Positions 45,765-58,439 are shown, counted from the first letter of the stretch. The stretch is DNA of 64,000 nucleotides from Antedon bifida (GCA_963402885.1 OY727095.1:18419001-18483000); one strand, 5' to 3'. Made by a program: numbers and translations. Notes: generated from the sequence alone by a model not told the origin.

Positions 45765-47960
45765 ACAGTAATATTTGGAGATATTACAACAGAAGCTTTA
45801 GAAATTGAGGAATTGAGTTTGTAAAACTTTTAAAGTCACAAAACGTTGGTATTAGAATCCATGACATTTGGTAAGGAGCCCTATTTTGGGCAGATGATGT
45901 GGTACTGCTAGTAGACAGTGAACATGATTTAACTAAAATGCTTGATATAGCTTCAAGTTTTGCCAGGAAATGGAAAATGCCAAATCAAAAGTGTTAGTTG
46001 TTGGAAAAAAGGTAGACAAAACAAAAAATTGGAAACTTGGTAATGAATATATATTGGAAGATTATAAATACCTTGGTGTTAACATACATGTAAATCATAA
46101 TCTCAATGATCACAATCATATTGAGTACATTATAAATAAAGGGCAATCGCATATGTGCATATATCAAATCAATACTTGAAAATGTTGATAGTTTTAATAG
46201 GGATGTATTATGGCGCTCAATTGGGCTCCCATCAATTAATTATGGTTGTAAGTTGTAATGGAAGTAAAGCAGATATTGAACAGTTAGAACATATACAAAT
46301 TCAGATGGCCAAGTACCTGATAAAGGCAGGATCAGATGTGAATGTTGCAAGCGAGGTAAGTCATACAAACTTATATTTAGTGTCTCAAGTAATTGTATAA
46401 TTTTAACAAAATATTTAACTTTTTTTCCAATTTAAAAAGTCTAGATTAATTTTTCATAAAGTCTACAAATTGGAGTAGTAAAGATCTTTAATGTAATAAA
46501 AGAAATTGTTTCTTGACAAATGGTGTGAAGATATGAAAGCAAAATCCTCACTTACTCAATATGCTGAATTTAAGACTGCACCTTTTATAGGAATATCTCC
46601 TTGCTTAAAATTTAAGATATGCTCCAACACACTAGCTTTAGATGGTCGGACGTACAAGTGGGCCAATAGTGCTATAAATGGTAATTGCACATTGTGCTCA
46701 CTTTGAATGTCATTGAAGATAATATGCATTTCCTTTGATTGTGCAGCATACAATGACATAAGACAAACAGAAATGCAAAAGTTAAAAGAAGCTTTAATTT
46801 TAAATGGACAAGAAAAATCCTGGGAGATATTTTTCTCTATGTTATGAAGAGCAAACAAACCATTTCTTTGATAAATATTGAGATGTTCCAGGCAATGTTA
46901 GTGCAGATAAAAGTATGCGGAAAAGGATCTGTGACACAAATAATAATACATAATAATAATAAGATATTAATCAATTAAAAAAAGTTATAAAATGAGATAC
47001 ACAAACAATACAGCAATGTAGATCTCCTATTCCATGCTTTACACACGTAAAAGATTTTCGAAAAACTTATTTATGATCGTACTTATGATTTTATTAACAA
47101 GCATACTATTTTTTTTACTAATCAATTTGGTTTTAGAAAACATTATTCCACCTCTTTTCAGTCTTTTCAATCAGTATTCAAATTACGGATGCAATACAGA
47201 ACAGAACATTCGCCTCTGGATTATTCATCGATCTTTCGTTGGTTGGGTTTGGAAATAATAAAAAAAAAAAAAGGCATTGGATACAATAGACCATTAATTT
47301 ATAAACTTTATAATTATGGAATACGTGGTATTTGCCTTGATCTCTGAAAATTATCTTTCAAATATACCATTATAATGTTTTAATGAAATGATGGGAATGG
47401 GGGCATGCAGTAGTAAGTATACTGTAGTTGCAGGTGGTGCATTGGGAGCCAGAAATCCAGGAGACCTGCCTAGATCAAGACAACAGATATATGATGCTAA
47501 GTGTAAACGCAGAAAGACGCATGACAGATGAATGGTTGCTGTATGTCAAACATGCAGAAGAAAGTTTTGTACTTGAACACCATGCTATGCCAGAAGACCT
47601 ATGGACCTTATGTCCATTTTATTATATAAAGTTGGCAAAATTGATCAAAGGTACTCCGTACAGTATGTTCCAAAGCAGATTAGCAATGCTCTTCAAAACA
47701 AATCAAATGTCATATAAACCAACCACAAAATGAAATACTGGTTTATAAATGATTGATTTATAAAAAATGTAGTATAAGTAAAAAGTATTTATTTCACAAA
47801 ATAATAAAATTAGTAGCAAGAGAAAATGCAATGCATACTATTTGTAAAGTCTGTAATAGAGGACCCCGGTTTGGGGCAAGATCCCTGAGGTGGTAGGCCT
47901 AAATACATTTTGAAGAAAATGATTGTTTACCAAGTACAGTACCATGTACCAAATTAGGCC
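45765..47960 (+). mobile_element. Non-LTR RT module, copy B
   Basis: It repeats copy A in the same order with one instance of the 461-bp-type unit: LWADDVVLLVDSEHD near 45890, an open stretch with YILEDYKYLGVNIHVNHNL at 45970-46179, SKADIEQLEHIQ at 46260, and NGNCTLCSL near 46680. An RT fingers/palm piece interrupted by a poly-A run follows at 47060-47296, then the LPRSRQQ piece at 47440. It most likely represents the original arrangement before amplification in copy A. Confidence 0.75.
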
Positions 47961-48423
47961 AAAGCCTCATATTATTAATATTACCATTTTTTTGTTTTGC
48001 AGGTCAAGAAATTTCATAAAAAGACGCTGTCGTCGATATGTTTCTGTTGCGGGAAAAAATTAAAGCTGAGGATGAAAGATATAATTTAGAACATATGAAA
48101 AACACACCACAATCATTTGATGTTGAAAATAATAATCATCCCAAAGCACTATACTCAACCTGCCATTCAAAATTTTGTAATGGACATATTCTGACACCAT
48201 TAAAAGTTTAAATCTCATAGCGAAAATTATGTAACTTGTTATTTGTATACCAAGCCGCTACAGTAAGACCTTCTACAGTAATCTATGAAGCAAGAGTGGT
48301 AGTTTTTTCAAAGATGTCATTCCACTTCCCGCAGTCAGTCAGCAGTTTGGAATTTTAAACAAAGTTGACTAAATTTATCAGTGCAATATTTGTAACAACC
48401 TTTTGTCACTTGTGATAGCATCC

Positions 48424-48630
48424 AGACAGTGATCAACCACATACACTGGAAATCCTCTTAACCACAAAGAATTGTATACCACAACCACAAGAATTAGCGC
48501 CAATATTGGGAAAAGACCAGAGTGAACAACACCTGGTGGACATTGGAATTGATGAACAAGATTACAAAAATGCACTGGAAAAACTAGAAGCACTTGGTAA
48601 GACATTTGTGATTGCAGATATGAAGTCTTG
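48424..48630 (+). pseudogene. Unrecognised coding fragment, copy 1
   Basis: A plus frame reads DQPHTLEILLTTKN, then QELAPILGKDQSEQHLVDIG and DEQDYKNALEKLEALGKTFV up to a stop. A second copy lies at 50933-51110. The shared, protein-like text suggests a duplicated exon of an unknown gene or element. No domain was recognised. Confidence 0.45.
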
Positions 48631-48639
48631 AAGATTGAA

Positions 48640-50150
48640 TCTACCGATGAAATAAGACATTTTATTTTAAAATCCTTTATAATATCTTTCTAAGAGAGAA
48701 ATATAGAACAATATCATAATGTTTAATCAAATCCACATTTTGTGGTACATCGTAAATAAGGTAGGTACTATATCTACAGTAAGTCGGAAATCTTTACAAA
48801 AGTTTTTCAATTGTGCTCGTGAACACTCTGATCATCAGGTCAACAACCCTTTTTCACTATTTCTCTCTATTCTGGTTATTAACAATCCTAGTGGTTACTT
48901 CCTGTCCCTAGGGGACTCCTTATTCACTTTCCTATAACCCACATCATTCATCAAAGAATGTTCCCTTTCCCAAATAGTCCCCTTCCAGTACATGCATATT
49001 AATTAGGACGGTTCCTTAAATATGGATGTACTGGCCAAGAGGAGGAGAGTTAACAAATTGATTTGAATTGAATAAAACAGAATAGATTTGTCACTTTTTA
49101 TGTCAAAACCCGATTTTATGCTGTCGTGTATTGAAGCTATATTTGGACAACTGTTTGACATCCTGCCACGAGACAATAGGGACAAGTAACGAATAAGGGG
49201 TAGATACCCTTAACCCCACATTACACTCGCCTATGTGGGGATTAAGTATAATTTATATATAGAAGACCAGTGAAGTGAAATACATAGGACATGTGCTATT
49301 GAGTGATCCTAGGACAGTGGAAGCGATTAATAAAATGCCATGACCTCGGGGCATGACCTCAAGGAAGGAACAATATTTCCTGTGTTTGATACCGTAGAAA
49401 TTAGCCGTAGCTACAGTGTGTGCAATATAAAAACCCACTTTCACTTTGTGAAAAATATTCAGAAAACCCAGCCGGACTGATTTTTGCTGTAATCAACGGC
49501 CAAAGCTGGTCCGGCCTTTAAAATCGCTTTTTATTCTTTAAAATGTCATAAGAAGCCTGGAAAAAGTCCAAAATGATTTAAATAAACAATGCTTAAAGTA
49601 AATACTAAATATTAACAGACAAACAAAAAGAAAATAAAAGAAGAAATCTAAATTCATATGGGGGAACTTGTATAGTGTGTGTCTTATCAAAGAAATATAT
49701 CAAAAGGCATAAGAGGTCCAAGTGTTCCCTGTATTCGGATAATCTTTAGTAGTTCAATTGATGTAACAGCAAAACAAAAATCATACATGAAGAATATGGA
49801 CAGGACTTTATAGATAACATACAACTGATGCTGCTTGTCAGCTTTGTATTACTGATAAATACCTGATAGAAATAGGCAGAAGAAAGAAAACTTAATAAGC
49901 ATTCAGAGGTCAGATTGATATGAGACGGTTGGCAGGATTGTATTGGAAATGACAGCTTCTGAATGTGTCTTGGGAATGCTACTAGTAAAGAAAGAAAACG
50001 TATCAGATGTCTCATAAAGACAACATTTTCTCCATTTAGAAGAGGCAAATCAACAAGCAAAATTTTAGAGGCCCTTTATCAGATTGATGATGAACTGTAA
50101 ATGTAAAATGAAATAACCTGTGACTTGTAGCCTACTGGGCTAAATTGCGC
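48640..50150. other. Stretch without recognised genes
   Basis: Short unsupported frames only. The segment at about 49790-50100 has protein-like plus-strand text in shifting frames (for example QLCITDKYLIEIGRRK and DMRRLAGLYWK-like words) with stops. It may be a decayed element of unknown family. Confidence 0.35.
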
Positions 50151-50159
50151 ACAGGTGTG

Positions 50160-50495
50160 AACGACACATACCACAACTTTCTTTTCCCCTAAGGGTCCCT
50201 TTGTGTCGAATGCTGCCACCAAATGGCACTAGTTCATCTGTCCACAATGACAGGCGCTGAATGGACCAGTACACTGGGGTAATCCCTTACTCTTCAGAAA
50301 GATGTACTGGGTTCTTTAAAGTGCACACGAGCCAGATGTGTACACTGGACATCTAGTTTTAAGTCCTTATCCGAGAAGACTTGTTCTACAACCAGAACAA
50401 TGGTCGAGGAGTGACTTGAACCTGTGCCGATTGTACTGTATAGCTATGGTTTGTGGCGGCGCCACTGCCTTAACCGCTCGGCCACTCAACTCGAC
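50160..50495 (-). repeat. tRNA-derived SINE, copy 4
   Basis: On the minus strand, box A (TGAGTGGCCGAGCGGTTAAG) is at 50469-50488, with a degraded box B near 50420. The body again has TCGGATAAGGACTTAAAAC and GTGCACTTTAAAGAACCC. The head is identical to copy 3 over 20 bases. Confidence 0.78.
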
Positions 50496-50932
50496 TGTAC
50501 TACTACTGTACCTGTAATGCTGGTCCAGTAGCAGACAAAATACCAGTACAAGAAATTGAGATGCTTAATATAATAGATGTAGAAAACACCGATCGATAAG
50601 AAGCAGTTATGCCAATTAGTTTGTGGCAAAAAGGGTGCAATGGCGGCAACAACCTCCTGCATAGGCACTTGTTGTTGTTGTTGACTTGTTGATTGTAAAC
50701 CGGACTTGTTGACCATGTGGAGGAACTTATCGTGGGATGAGGCAACCTTACATTAGTTTTCCGGCGGGAAATCTACTGTTAAGTGCAGCCATCACTTCCT
50801 AGCAAAGTAATGAAAGTTTTTCATTTCTTTAAAACAATGAAAAAGGCATACTTATTTTGTGGTACACACTATTTTTAAGGTGTGCAATTATTAATAACTC
50901 TGTTTAAGAACCAAAGTTCCTTATTACACAGT

Positions 50933-51110
50933 GATCAACCACATACACTGGAACTCCTCTTCAAATTTATGGAAAACCAAAAAGAATTGAATACCAAAAC
51001 CACAAGAATTAGCACCAATATTAGGAAAAGACCAGAGTGAACAACACCTGGTAGACATTATAATGAACAGGATTACAAAAATGCACTGGAAAAACTAGAA
51101 GATTGAAGAC
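50933..51110 (+). pseudogene. Unrecognised coding fragment, copy 2
   Basis: It matches the fragment at 48424 (DQPHTLELL, QELAPILGKDQSEQHLVDI and NEQDYKNALEKLE) but with frame breaks. Copy 2 has a FKFMENQKEL insertion relative to copy 1. Confidence 0.45.
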
Positions 51111-51114
51111 AATC

Positions 51115-52220
51115 TACTGATGAAATCAGTAGATTGTGGATTTGTCAGATGATTTTACAAATATGTTGCCAGTCCAATGTAAAATTTTAAAACGTAGGGC
51201 ATACCATCAATAAGTTCAATTGAACTGCTGTAAATGCTTGAAAAAAATATATAATTGTCCTATATCCATGTTATGTGGTTTTGTAAATGGTATAGTTGAA
51301 TACTAACCATGATGCCTTCATCAAAATATCACTATACTAGGCCATCAACTAACAATCATATTAGAGTTACGAATATTTACAATTTAAATTTATAAATACA
51401 GTATATGTATGATTTACATTTTAATGGCCAATTTGGTTTTTAGGCTAAACATGTAAACAAATAATGCACTGGTAAAGCAAATTAACATTTTTCAGTGTTC
51501 ATATAAAGGGTATTCAACACCATCGATAATTTTTTTTCACTTTGGAGGAACTGGAATTGGTTTAAAAGTTAATTCAATTCATTATGTTGTTTCAGATCCA
51601 AAGTACAAGGACTGTTAGTAGAATTGTGAGATTTCAGCAAGAAAATACACAATAGATTTCAAACTTTGTTTGTTTGATAAATTACATTAAAATGTAAATT
51701 GATTTAACATGTTAATAAATCATGAATTATTAAACTCAGAAGTTCCACAATAATATGTCACGTTTGTATAATAAATTGCAATCGTTTTGTTTGGAGATTT
51801 GCACTAGAAGGTTTACAGTACAAAATATCGCTACATGTGTGTCAACATTTCAAATACAGTTTTTCACAAGCTTTACTGACCAATATGTTCCAAAAGTATA
51901 CTTTACGGGTTTTTTTCCTATAGAAAACAGGTTATTATTATTAAACAGTTTATTCACATGAAACAATTTCTATGTGCATTGAAAATCAGCTTCAGTTTTT
52001 TTAATAAAATGGTCAATCTTCTCAAGATGTCAACAAATATTTCAGTTTTTATTTATGTAGTATTGTACATAGAACATCCTTTGATCACAAAATGATTCAT
52101 TATGAAATCAACTGCTTTATACCAGACCTCAATTATTCAGCTAAAATACACAGGTACAGTTTCTTCAACGGCTTGATAGAATCAATTCTTTGTGAAATTC
52201 TTCTGCATTTCAAAATTGTA
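51115..52220. other. AT-rich stretch with no gene found
   Basis: Only short chance frames were seen, such as 51755-51961 (+). No repeat structure was recognised before the satellite begins. Confidence 0.5.
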
Positions 52221-52224
52221 GCTA

Positions 52225-53818
52225 AAACACAAGCAAGTGAGATAACAGTTTCTTCAAGAATTTAGAGTGGTTTTCTACCAGTTTCTCTGTTTTAACTTAA
52301 ACTCACAGGTAAGTGAGATAAAGTATACAACAATCTTCAATGGTCCAATTATTTTCTTTGTAGCAATTTAAACTCACAGGTAAGTGAGATAAAGTATACA
52401 CCGATCATCAATGGTCCAATCATTTTCTTTGTTGGAATTTAAACTCACAAGCAAGTGAGATAAAGCATACAGCAATCTTCAATGATCCAATAAATTTATT
52501 TGTTGTGATTTAAGCTCACAGGTAAGTGAGATAAAGTATACAGCAATCTTCAATGATCCCATCAATGTCTTTGTAGCAATTTAAATTCACAGGCAAGTAA
52601 GATAAATTATACAGCAAACTTCAATGGTCCCATCAATTTCTTTGTTGTGATTTAAACTCACAAGCAAGTGAGATAAAGTATACAGCAATCTTCAATGGTC
52701 CAATCAATTTCTTTGTAGCAATTTAAACTCACAAGCAAGTGAGATAAAGTATACAGCAATCTTCAATGGTCCAATCAATTTCTTTGTAGCAATTTAAACT
52801 CACAAGCAAGTGAGATAAAGTATACAGCAATCTTCAATGATCCAATCAATGTCTTTGTTGTGATTTAAACTCACAAGCAAGTGAGATAAAGTATACAGCA
52901 ATCTTCAATGGTCCAATCAATTTCTTTGATGTGATTTAAACTCACAAGCAAGTGAGATAAAGTATACACCAATCTTCAATGATCCAATCAATGTCTTTGT
53001 TGTGATTTAAACTCACAAGCAAGTGAGATAAAGTATACAGCAATCTTCAATGGTCCAATCAATTTCTTTGTTGTGATTTAAACTCACAAGCAAGTGAGAT
53101 AAAGTATACAGCAATCTTCAATGGTCCAATCAATTTATTTGTTGTGATTTAAGCTCACACACAGGTAAGTGAGATAAAGTATACAGCAATCTTCAATGAT
53201 CCCATCAATGTCTTTGTAGCAATTTAAATTCACAGGCAAAGATAAATTATACAGCAAACTTCAATGGTCCCATCAATTTCTTTGTTGTGATTTAAACTCA
53301 CAAGCAAGTGAGATAAAGTATACAGCAATCTTCAATGGCCCAATCAATTTCTTTGTAGCAATTTAAACTCACAAGCAAGTGAGATAAAGTATACAGCAAT
53401 CTTCAATGGTCCAATCAATTTCTTTGTAGCAATTTAAACTCACAAGCAAGTGAGATAAAGTATACAGCAATCTTCAATGATCCAATCAATGTCTTTGTTG
53501 TGATTTAAACTCACAAGCAAGTGAGATAAAGTATACAGCAATCTTCAATGGTCCAATCAATTTCTTTGTTGTGATTTAAACTCACAAGCAAGTGAGATAA
53601 AGTATACACCAATCTTCAATGATCCAATCAATGTCTTTGTTGTGATTTAAACTCACAAGCAAGTGAGATAAAGTATACAGCAATCTTCAATGGTCCAATC
53701 AATTTCTTTGTTGTGATTTAAACTCACAAGCAAGTGAGATAAAGTATACAGCAATCTTCAATGGTCCAATCAATTTCTTTGTTGTGATTTAAACTCACAA
53801 GCATGTGAGATAAAGTCA
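52225..53818. repeat. 71-bp satellite array with higher-order duplication
   Basis: About 22 units share TTTAAACTCACAAGCAAGTG and AGATAAAGTATACAGCAATC, a TTCAATGGTCCAATCAATTT segment and a variable CTTTGT(TGTGA/AGCAA) junction. Period is 71 bp. Variant units recur in the same order: the pair with AAGCTCACAGGTAAGTG then AAATTCACAGGCAA occurs at about 52510-52610 and again at 53150-53240. That implies a later block duplication of about 640 bp (nine units). Outer units are more divergent. Each unit holds a small palindrome, CTCAC-x-AGC/GGT-AAGTGAG. Confidence 0.93.
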
Positions 53819-54440
53819 GTTTTATGGTTATCAAATAAATTTCTCTGATTTGTGATTTATACTCAAATGTGTTCATTCAAATGCCTTACAATAAAAAAAA
53901 ATAAATCTTCTGTGCAAATCTCCAAAGTATATTGAACAAGGAAGAGCCGAGTTCAATAGAATAGTTTATTTCACACGATATGAAATACACTTGGGTGTGT
54001 TATAAGTAAATATAAATACTGTGGTGAACTGCTGAGTTTTTCTGAATAAATTATTAGTTGTTAATGTAAAACATACAAAGTTTGAAATGGAATTAACATG
54101 GGATTTAGGATCTACTTTAATGAGTAAGCAACAGACATGGAAAGGAGTGTTTTTCTTCTCTTTTTTAATGTGAAAAACAGCATTAATTGTACTTTAAAAG
54201 AAGTTCCAAAGAATTAGGGGACCGATTAGGAGGCATTCAAAATAAAAAATTTATCTTAACAATTATTGAGAATTTTATTTTCACTGGAAATTACAGAAAC
54301 ACTGCTATCAAAAGATAGTACAGTTTCTTATGTCCAGGGTAAAAACATGTTGAAAGTGCCAATGAATGCACTATTACTGCATGCAAAGATGAAATAGGAC
54401 AAAAATTAAGATTAAAAACATCTAGTTACGTATCTACATG
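53819..54440. other. Spacer between the satellite and the GTPase-like array
   Basis: AT-rich DNA with no convincing frame. A GAATAGAATAGTTTATTTCA segment near 53955 may be a LINE remnant on the minus strand. Nothing else was seen. Confidence 0.4.
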
Positions 54441-57010
54441 ACAGGACTTTTTTAATGGTACAGTATTAAATCTATATTTTCGAACTTTATGTTCCTTTAA
54501 CATCAGTAATAAGTTCTTGCAGATACAGTTTTGCAACCCTAAGAAATCAGTTGCAGAAGAAAAAGGAAAACACCTTTAAAATATGGGAACATGGAGGACA
54601 ATTGATATACCTCGTATTTTGTCATGATATTACAAGAAGTTTACATTTGAGTGTTTAATCTGGTTGTAAACATTGATGATCATGCAATTGTAATAGATCC
54701 CAATGGGAAAAGCCATAAACAGGTGCTTCTTTAAGCACTATTTTCTAACTTTATGTTCCTCTAACACATAATCAGTTCTTGCAGATAGGTGATACAATTT
54801 TGCGACCCTAAGAAATCGGCTGCAGAAGAAAAAATTAAGGAAAACCCATTTAACAACATATGGGATTATGGAGGGCAACTAATATACCATGCTATACATC
54901 GTATCTGTCATGATATTATTACTAAGCAGTTTACATGGTTGTATTTGATATGAGTAAAAACCTTGATGATCATGCTATAGTTATTGATTCCAATGGGAAA
55001 AGCCATAAACAGGTGCTTCTTTAAGATGACCGGTCTGATTTAATGGTACAGTATTACATCTATATTTTCTAACTTTATGTTCCTCTAATCTAACACATAA
55101 TCAGTTCTTGCAGATAGGTGATACAATTTTGCAACCCCAAGAAATTGGCTGCAGAAGAAAAAATTAAGGAAAACCCATTTAAGAACATATGGGATTTTGG
55201 AGGACAACCAATATACCATGCTATACATTGTATCTGTCATGATATTATTACAAGCAGTTTACATTGTTGTCTTTGATATGAGTATAAACCTTGATGATTA
55301 TGCTATTGTAATTGATTCTAATGGGGAAAGGCATATACAGGTGTCTCTTTATGAGGGATTATGGAGGACAAATGATATAACATGCTAAACATCGAATCTG
55401 TCATGATATTACAAGAAGTTTACTTGGTTGTCTTTGAATCAGTATGAGTGTAAACATTGATGATCATGCTATAGTTATTGATTTCAATGGGAAAAGGCAT
55501 AAACAGGTGCTTCTTTAAGACGACCTGTCCGAATTAATGGTACAGTATTAAATCTATATTTTCTAACTTTATGTTCCTCTAATCTAACACATAATCAGTT
55601 CTTGCAGATAGGTGATACAATTTTGCGACTTTAAGAAATCGGCTTCAGAAGAACAAATTAAGGAAAACCCATTTAACAACATCTGGGATTTTGGAGGGCA
55701 ACCAATATACCATGCTATACATCGTATCAGTCTCGAAAATTACAAGCAGTTTACATTGTTGTTTTTGATACGAGTGTAAATATTGATGAACATGCTATTG
55801 TAATTGATTCTAATGGGGAAAGGCATAAACAGGTGCCTCTTCAAGACGACCAGTCTGATTTAATGGTACAGTATTAAATCTATATTTTCTAACTTTATGT
55901 TCCTCTAACACATAATCAGTTCTTGCAGATAGGTGATAGCATTTTGCGACTTTAAGAAATCGGCTGCAGAAGAAAAAATTAAGGAAAATCCATTTAACAA
56001 CATATGGGATTATGGAGGACAACCAATATACCATGCTATACATTGTATCTGTCATGATATTATTACTAAGCAGTTTACATTGTTGTCTTTGATATGAGTA
56101 TAAACCTTGATGATCATGCCATTGTAATTGATTCTAATGGGGAAAGGCATATACAGGTGCCTCTTTATGAGGGATTATGGAGGACAAATAATATACCATG
56201 CTATAAATCGTATCTGTCATGATATTACAAGAAGTTTACATTGTTGTCTTTGATATGAGTGTAAACATTGATGATCATTCTATAGTTATTGATTCCAATG
56301 GGAAAAGGCATAAACAGGTGCTTCTTTAAGATGACTGGTCTGATTTAATGGTACAATATTAAATCTATATTTTCTAACTTTATGTTCCTCTAATCTAACA
56401 CATAATCAGTTCTTGCAGATAGGTGATACAATTTTGCGACTTTAAGAAATTGGCTGCAGAAGAAAAAATTAAGGAAAACCCATTTAACAACATCTGGGAT
56501 TTTGGAGGGCAACCAATATACCATGCTATACATCGTATCAGTCATGAAAATTACAAGCAGTTTACATTGTTGTCTTTGATACGAGTGTAAATATTGATGA
56601 ACATGCTATTGTAATTGATTCTAATGGGGAAAGGCATATACAGGTTCCTCTTTAAGACGACCAGTCGATTTAATGGTACAGTATTAAATCTTTATTTTCT
56701 AACTTTATGTTCCTCTAACACATAATCAGTTCTTGCAGAAAGGTGATACAATTTTGCGACCATACGAAATCGGCTGCAGAAGAAAAAATTAAGGAAAATA
56801 CCTTTATATGGGATCATGGAGGACAATTGATATATTATGCTATACATCGTATCTGTCATGATATTACAAGACGTTTACATTTTAGTGTTTATTCTGGGTG
56901 TAAACAAAATTAAGGAACATACCATTAACATATGGGATCATGGAGGACAATTTGACCTGTATCATGCTATACATTGTATATATTTTCATTTTCAAGATAA
57001 ACTAAAAAGG
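54440..57010 (+). repeat. Tandem array of exon-like units with a GTPase-like switch II motif
   Basis: Seven units are aligned on (C)TAACTTTATGTTCCT at 54482, 54745, 55069, 55563, 55889, 56374 and 56699. Each has a plausible intron end (branch-like CTAAC, then CAGTTCTTGCAG) followed by protein-like text. That text is an AAEEKIKENPFNNIWDYGGQ segment, IYHAIHRI, then in a shifted frame AVYIVVFDMS and DDHAIVIDSNGKRHKQ, ending CAGGTGC like a donor. IWDxGGQ followed by a hydrophobic YIVVFDxS strand is the G3/switch II to beta-4 pattern of Ras-like and Roc (ROCO, MFHAS1-type) GTPases. All copies carry frameshifts, so this is an array of exon relics. No P-loop was found. Confidence 0.7.
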
Positions 57011-58045
57011 AATCAGTAATTTAAATGTGAAGCATATATGGCAAGGACTCTAATGTAGAACATTCCTTTAAGTGGAAAATTATAAGAAAATGTATGCTTT
57101 ATTCAAATGTTAGCAAACGTTGCAATTTATGTATGTATTAAAAATATATCATTATTTGCCATCCTGAGCTATGCTCACTTAACAGCAAAAATGAGCTACT
57201 GTAGTATCAACATGTAGGTGCAAAAATAAATATTTAATTAACAATAGGCAGCATATCCGTAAACAATAGACCTTTGAAAAACATAAACAACATAACTTCC
57301 TGGTCATTCATTAACTGTAGTCTTGTGGACAAATTGATTCACTCATGTTTTGTAATTCACCTGAAGAGTGTAACCAGCTTTGCTGGCCATACAAAACAAG
57401 CTTGTAGTGAATAAATATAAATTTCTGTATATCAATGGGCAGTTTAGAATTTATTCTGTGCCTGTGATGTTTATATTATATATATATATATATATTTAAT
57501 TAGACGATGCCAATTCCTTCTATTCTCGCCACGCATTCTCTCTTTTGGATTTGGTAAGTTTTGTATTTGTATTTCTCATCCAAGTGCAGATTTAGACCTT
57601 TTCATCATTCGCATTTTTAAAAAGTAAATAAAACATATGATATTGAACACAACACAATGCCAACCAAGTCTTTAGTCTTATCACGCAAAAAACATTTATC
57701 AGATTACAGTTGTGTGCCAGATTAGCAAATGATTTATAAGCTCATTGGAGTCAAAGAAAAGTTACGCAAAATATACATGCGATCTCGGCATGGTACGATG
57801 CATGTACATGTATTCAGTACATGTGTGCTGAATCGCTGTATCCGTCCCTGTCAATGTCATCACCTTTTTGGCCGACAGGCTGATACAAGATGGTTTAGAT
57901 TAAGCCTGGTTTCTATAAAATTGCTACACCGTTTCCATTAAAATCATTACACACGCTATGTCGCTGACGCGCAATCAAATCTACGTCATGTATCTGTTTT
58001 GGTCATGAGGTAATATAAATATTTATAAAATACCAAGCGATAAAA
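57011..58045. other. Spacer upstream of the MADF exon
   Basis: It contains a (TA)n run near 57478-57496 and short unsupported frames. From about 57820 the base composition becomes more balanced, with CpG words (CGCTGACGCGC), as might fit a promoter or an element end. TATAAATATTTATAAAA at 58014-58029 is only 17 bases from the ATG, so it is not a convincing TATA box. Confidence 0.4.
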
Positions 58046-58266
58046 ATGGCAACCCAAAACATGACCGATTTTGATAAACTGCTCTTGGTAGAAATAAGAA
58101 ATCATCGTTGTCTTCACAACAAAAGTTTAAAGCAGTTCAAAGATTTAAGAACAAAAAATAACGCTTGGAGCAAGGTGGCAGCCACCCTCGACTGGGGTAC
58201 CCTCCTCGACTGTGCTGTTACCAAGTGCGTACAACGGTATCAAAGTTTATGTACTACATTTTCAAG
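58046..58266 (+). CDS. MADF-domain protein, first exon
   Basis: The ATG at 58046 opens MATQNMTDFDKLLLVEIRNH, then CLHNKSLKQFKDLRTK, NNAWSKVAATLDW and a KCVQRYQSLCTTFSR end. The pattern (LL-E-R---CL--KS---FKD---K---W-K-A----------C---W/Q--L-----R) fits a MADF (Adf-1/Myb-like) DNA-binding domain, about 60 residues from residue 10. The exon stops at a donor AG|GTAGAT at 58266, as MADF exons often do before the last helix. No following exon could be attached with confidence. MADF proteins include transcription factors and accessory proteins of Harbinger transposons, and the transposon-like surroundings make the second option attractive. Confidence 0.65.
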
Positions 58267-58439
58267 GTAGATATTCTAGCCCTACTAGAAAGCTTTACTC
58301 CTACAGGCTTAAACTAGCTTTGGAGTAGGGTATGCCTATGTATATATGGCCTTCTAAAAAATGTGCGTCATCTTGAAAATTCCACCTTTCGGACTTGTGT
58401 TTACCGCTATTGAGGCTAAGTCAAATTGGGATCGCATAC

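Noticed and set aside
52225-53818. CRISPR-like regular repeat array
   Set aside because: Repeats run directly into each other without unique spacers, the period is 71 bp and the genome is eukaryotic; it is a satellite.
58014-58029. TATA box for the MADF exon
   Set aside because: It lies only 17 bases from the start codon, leaving almost no 5' untranslated region; AT-rich chance match is more likely.
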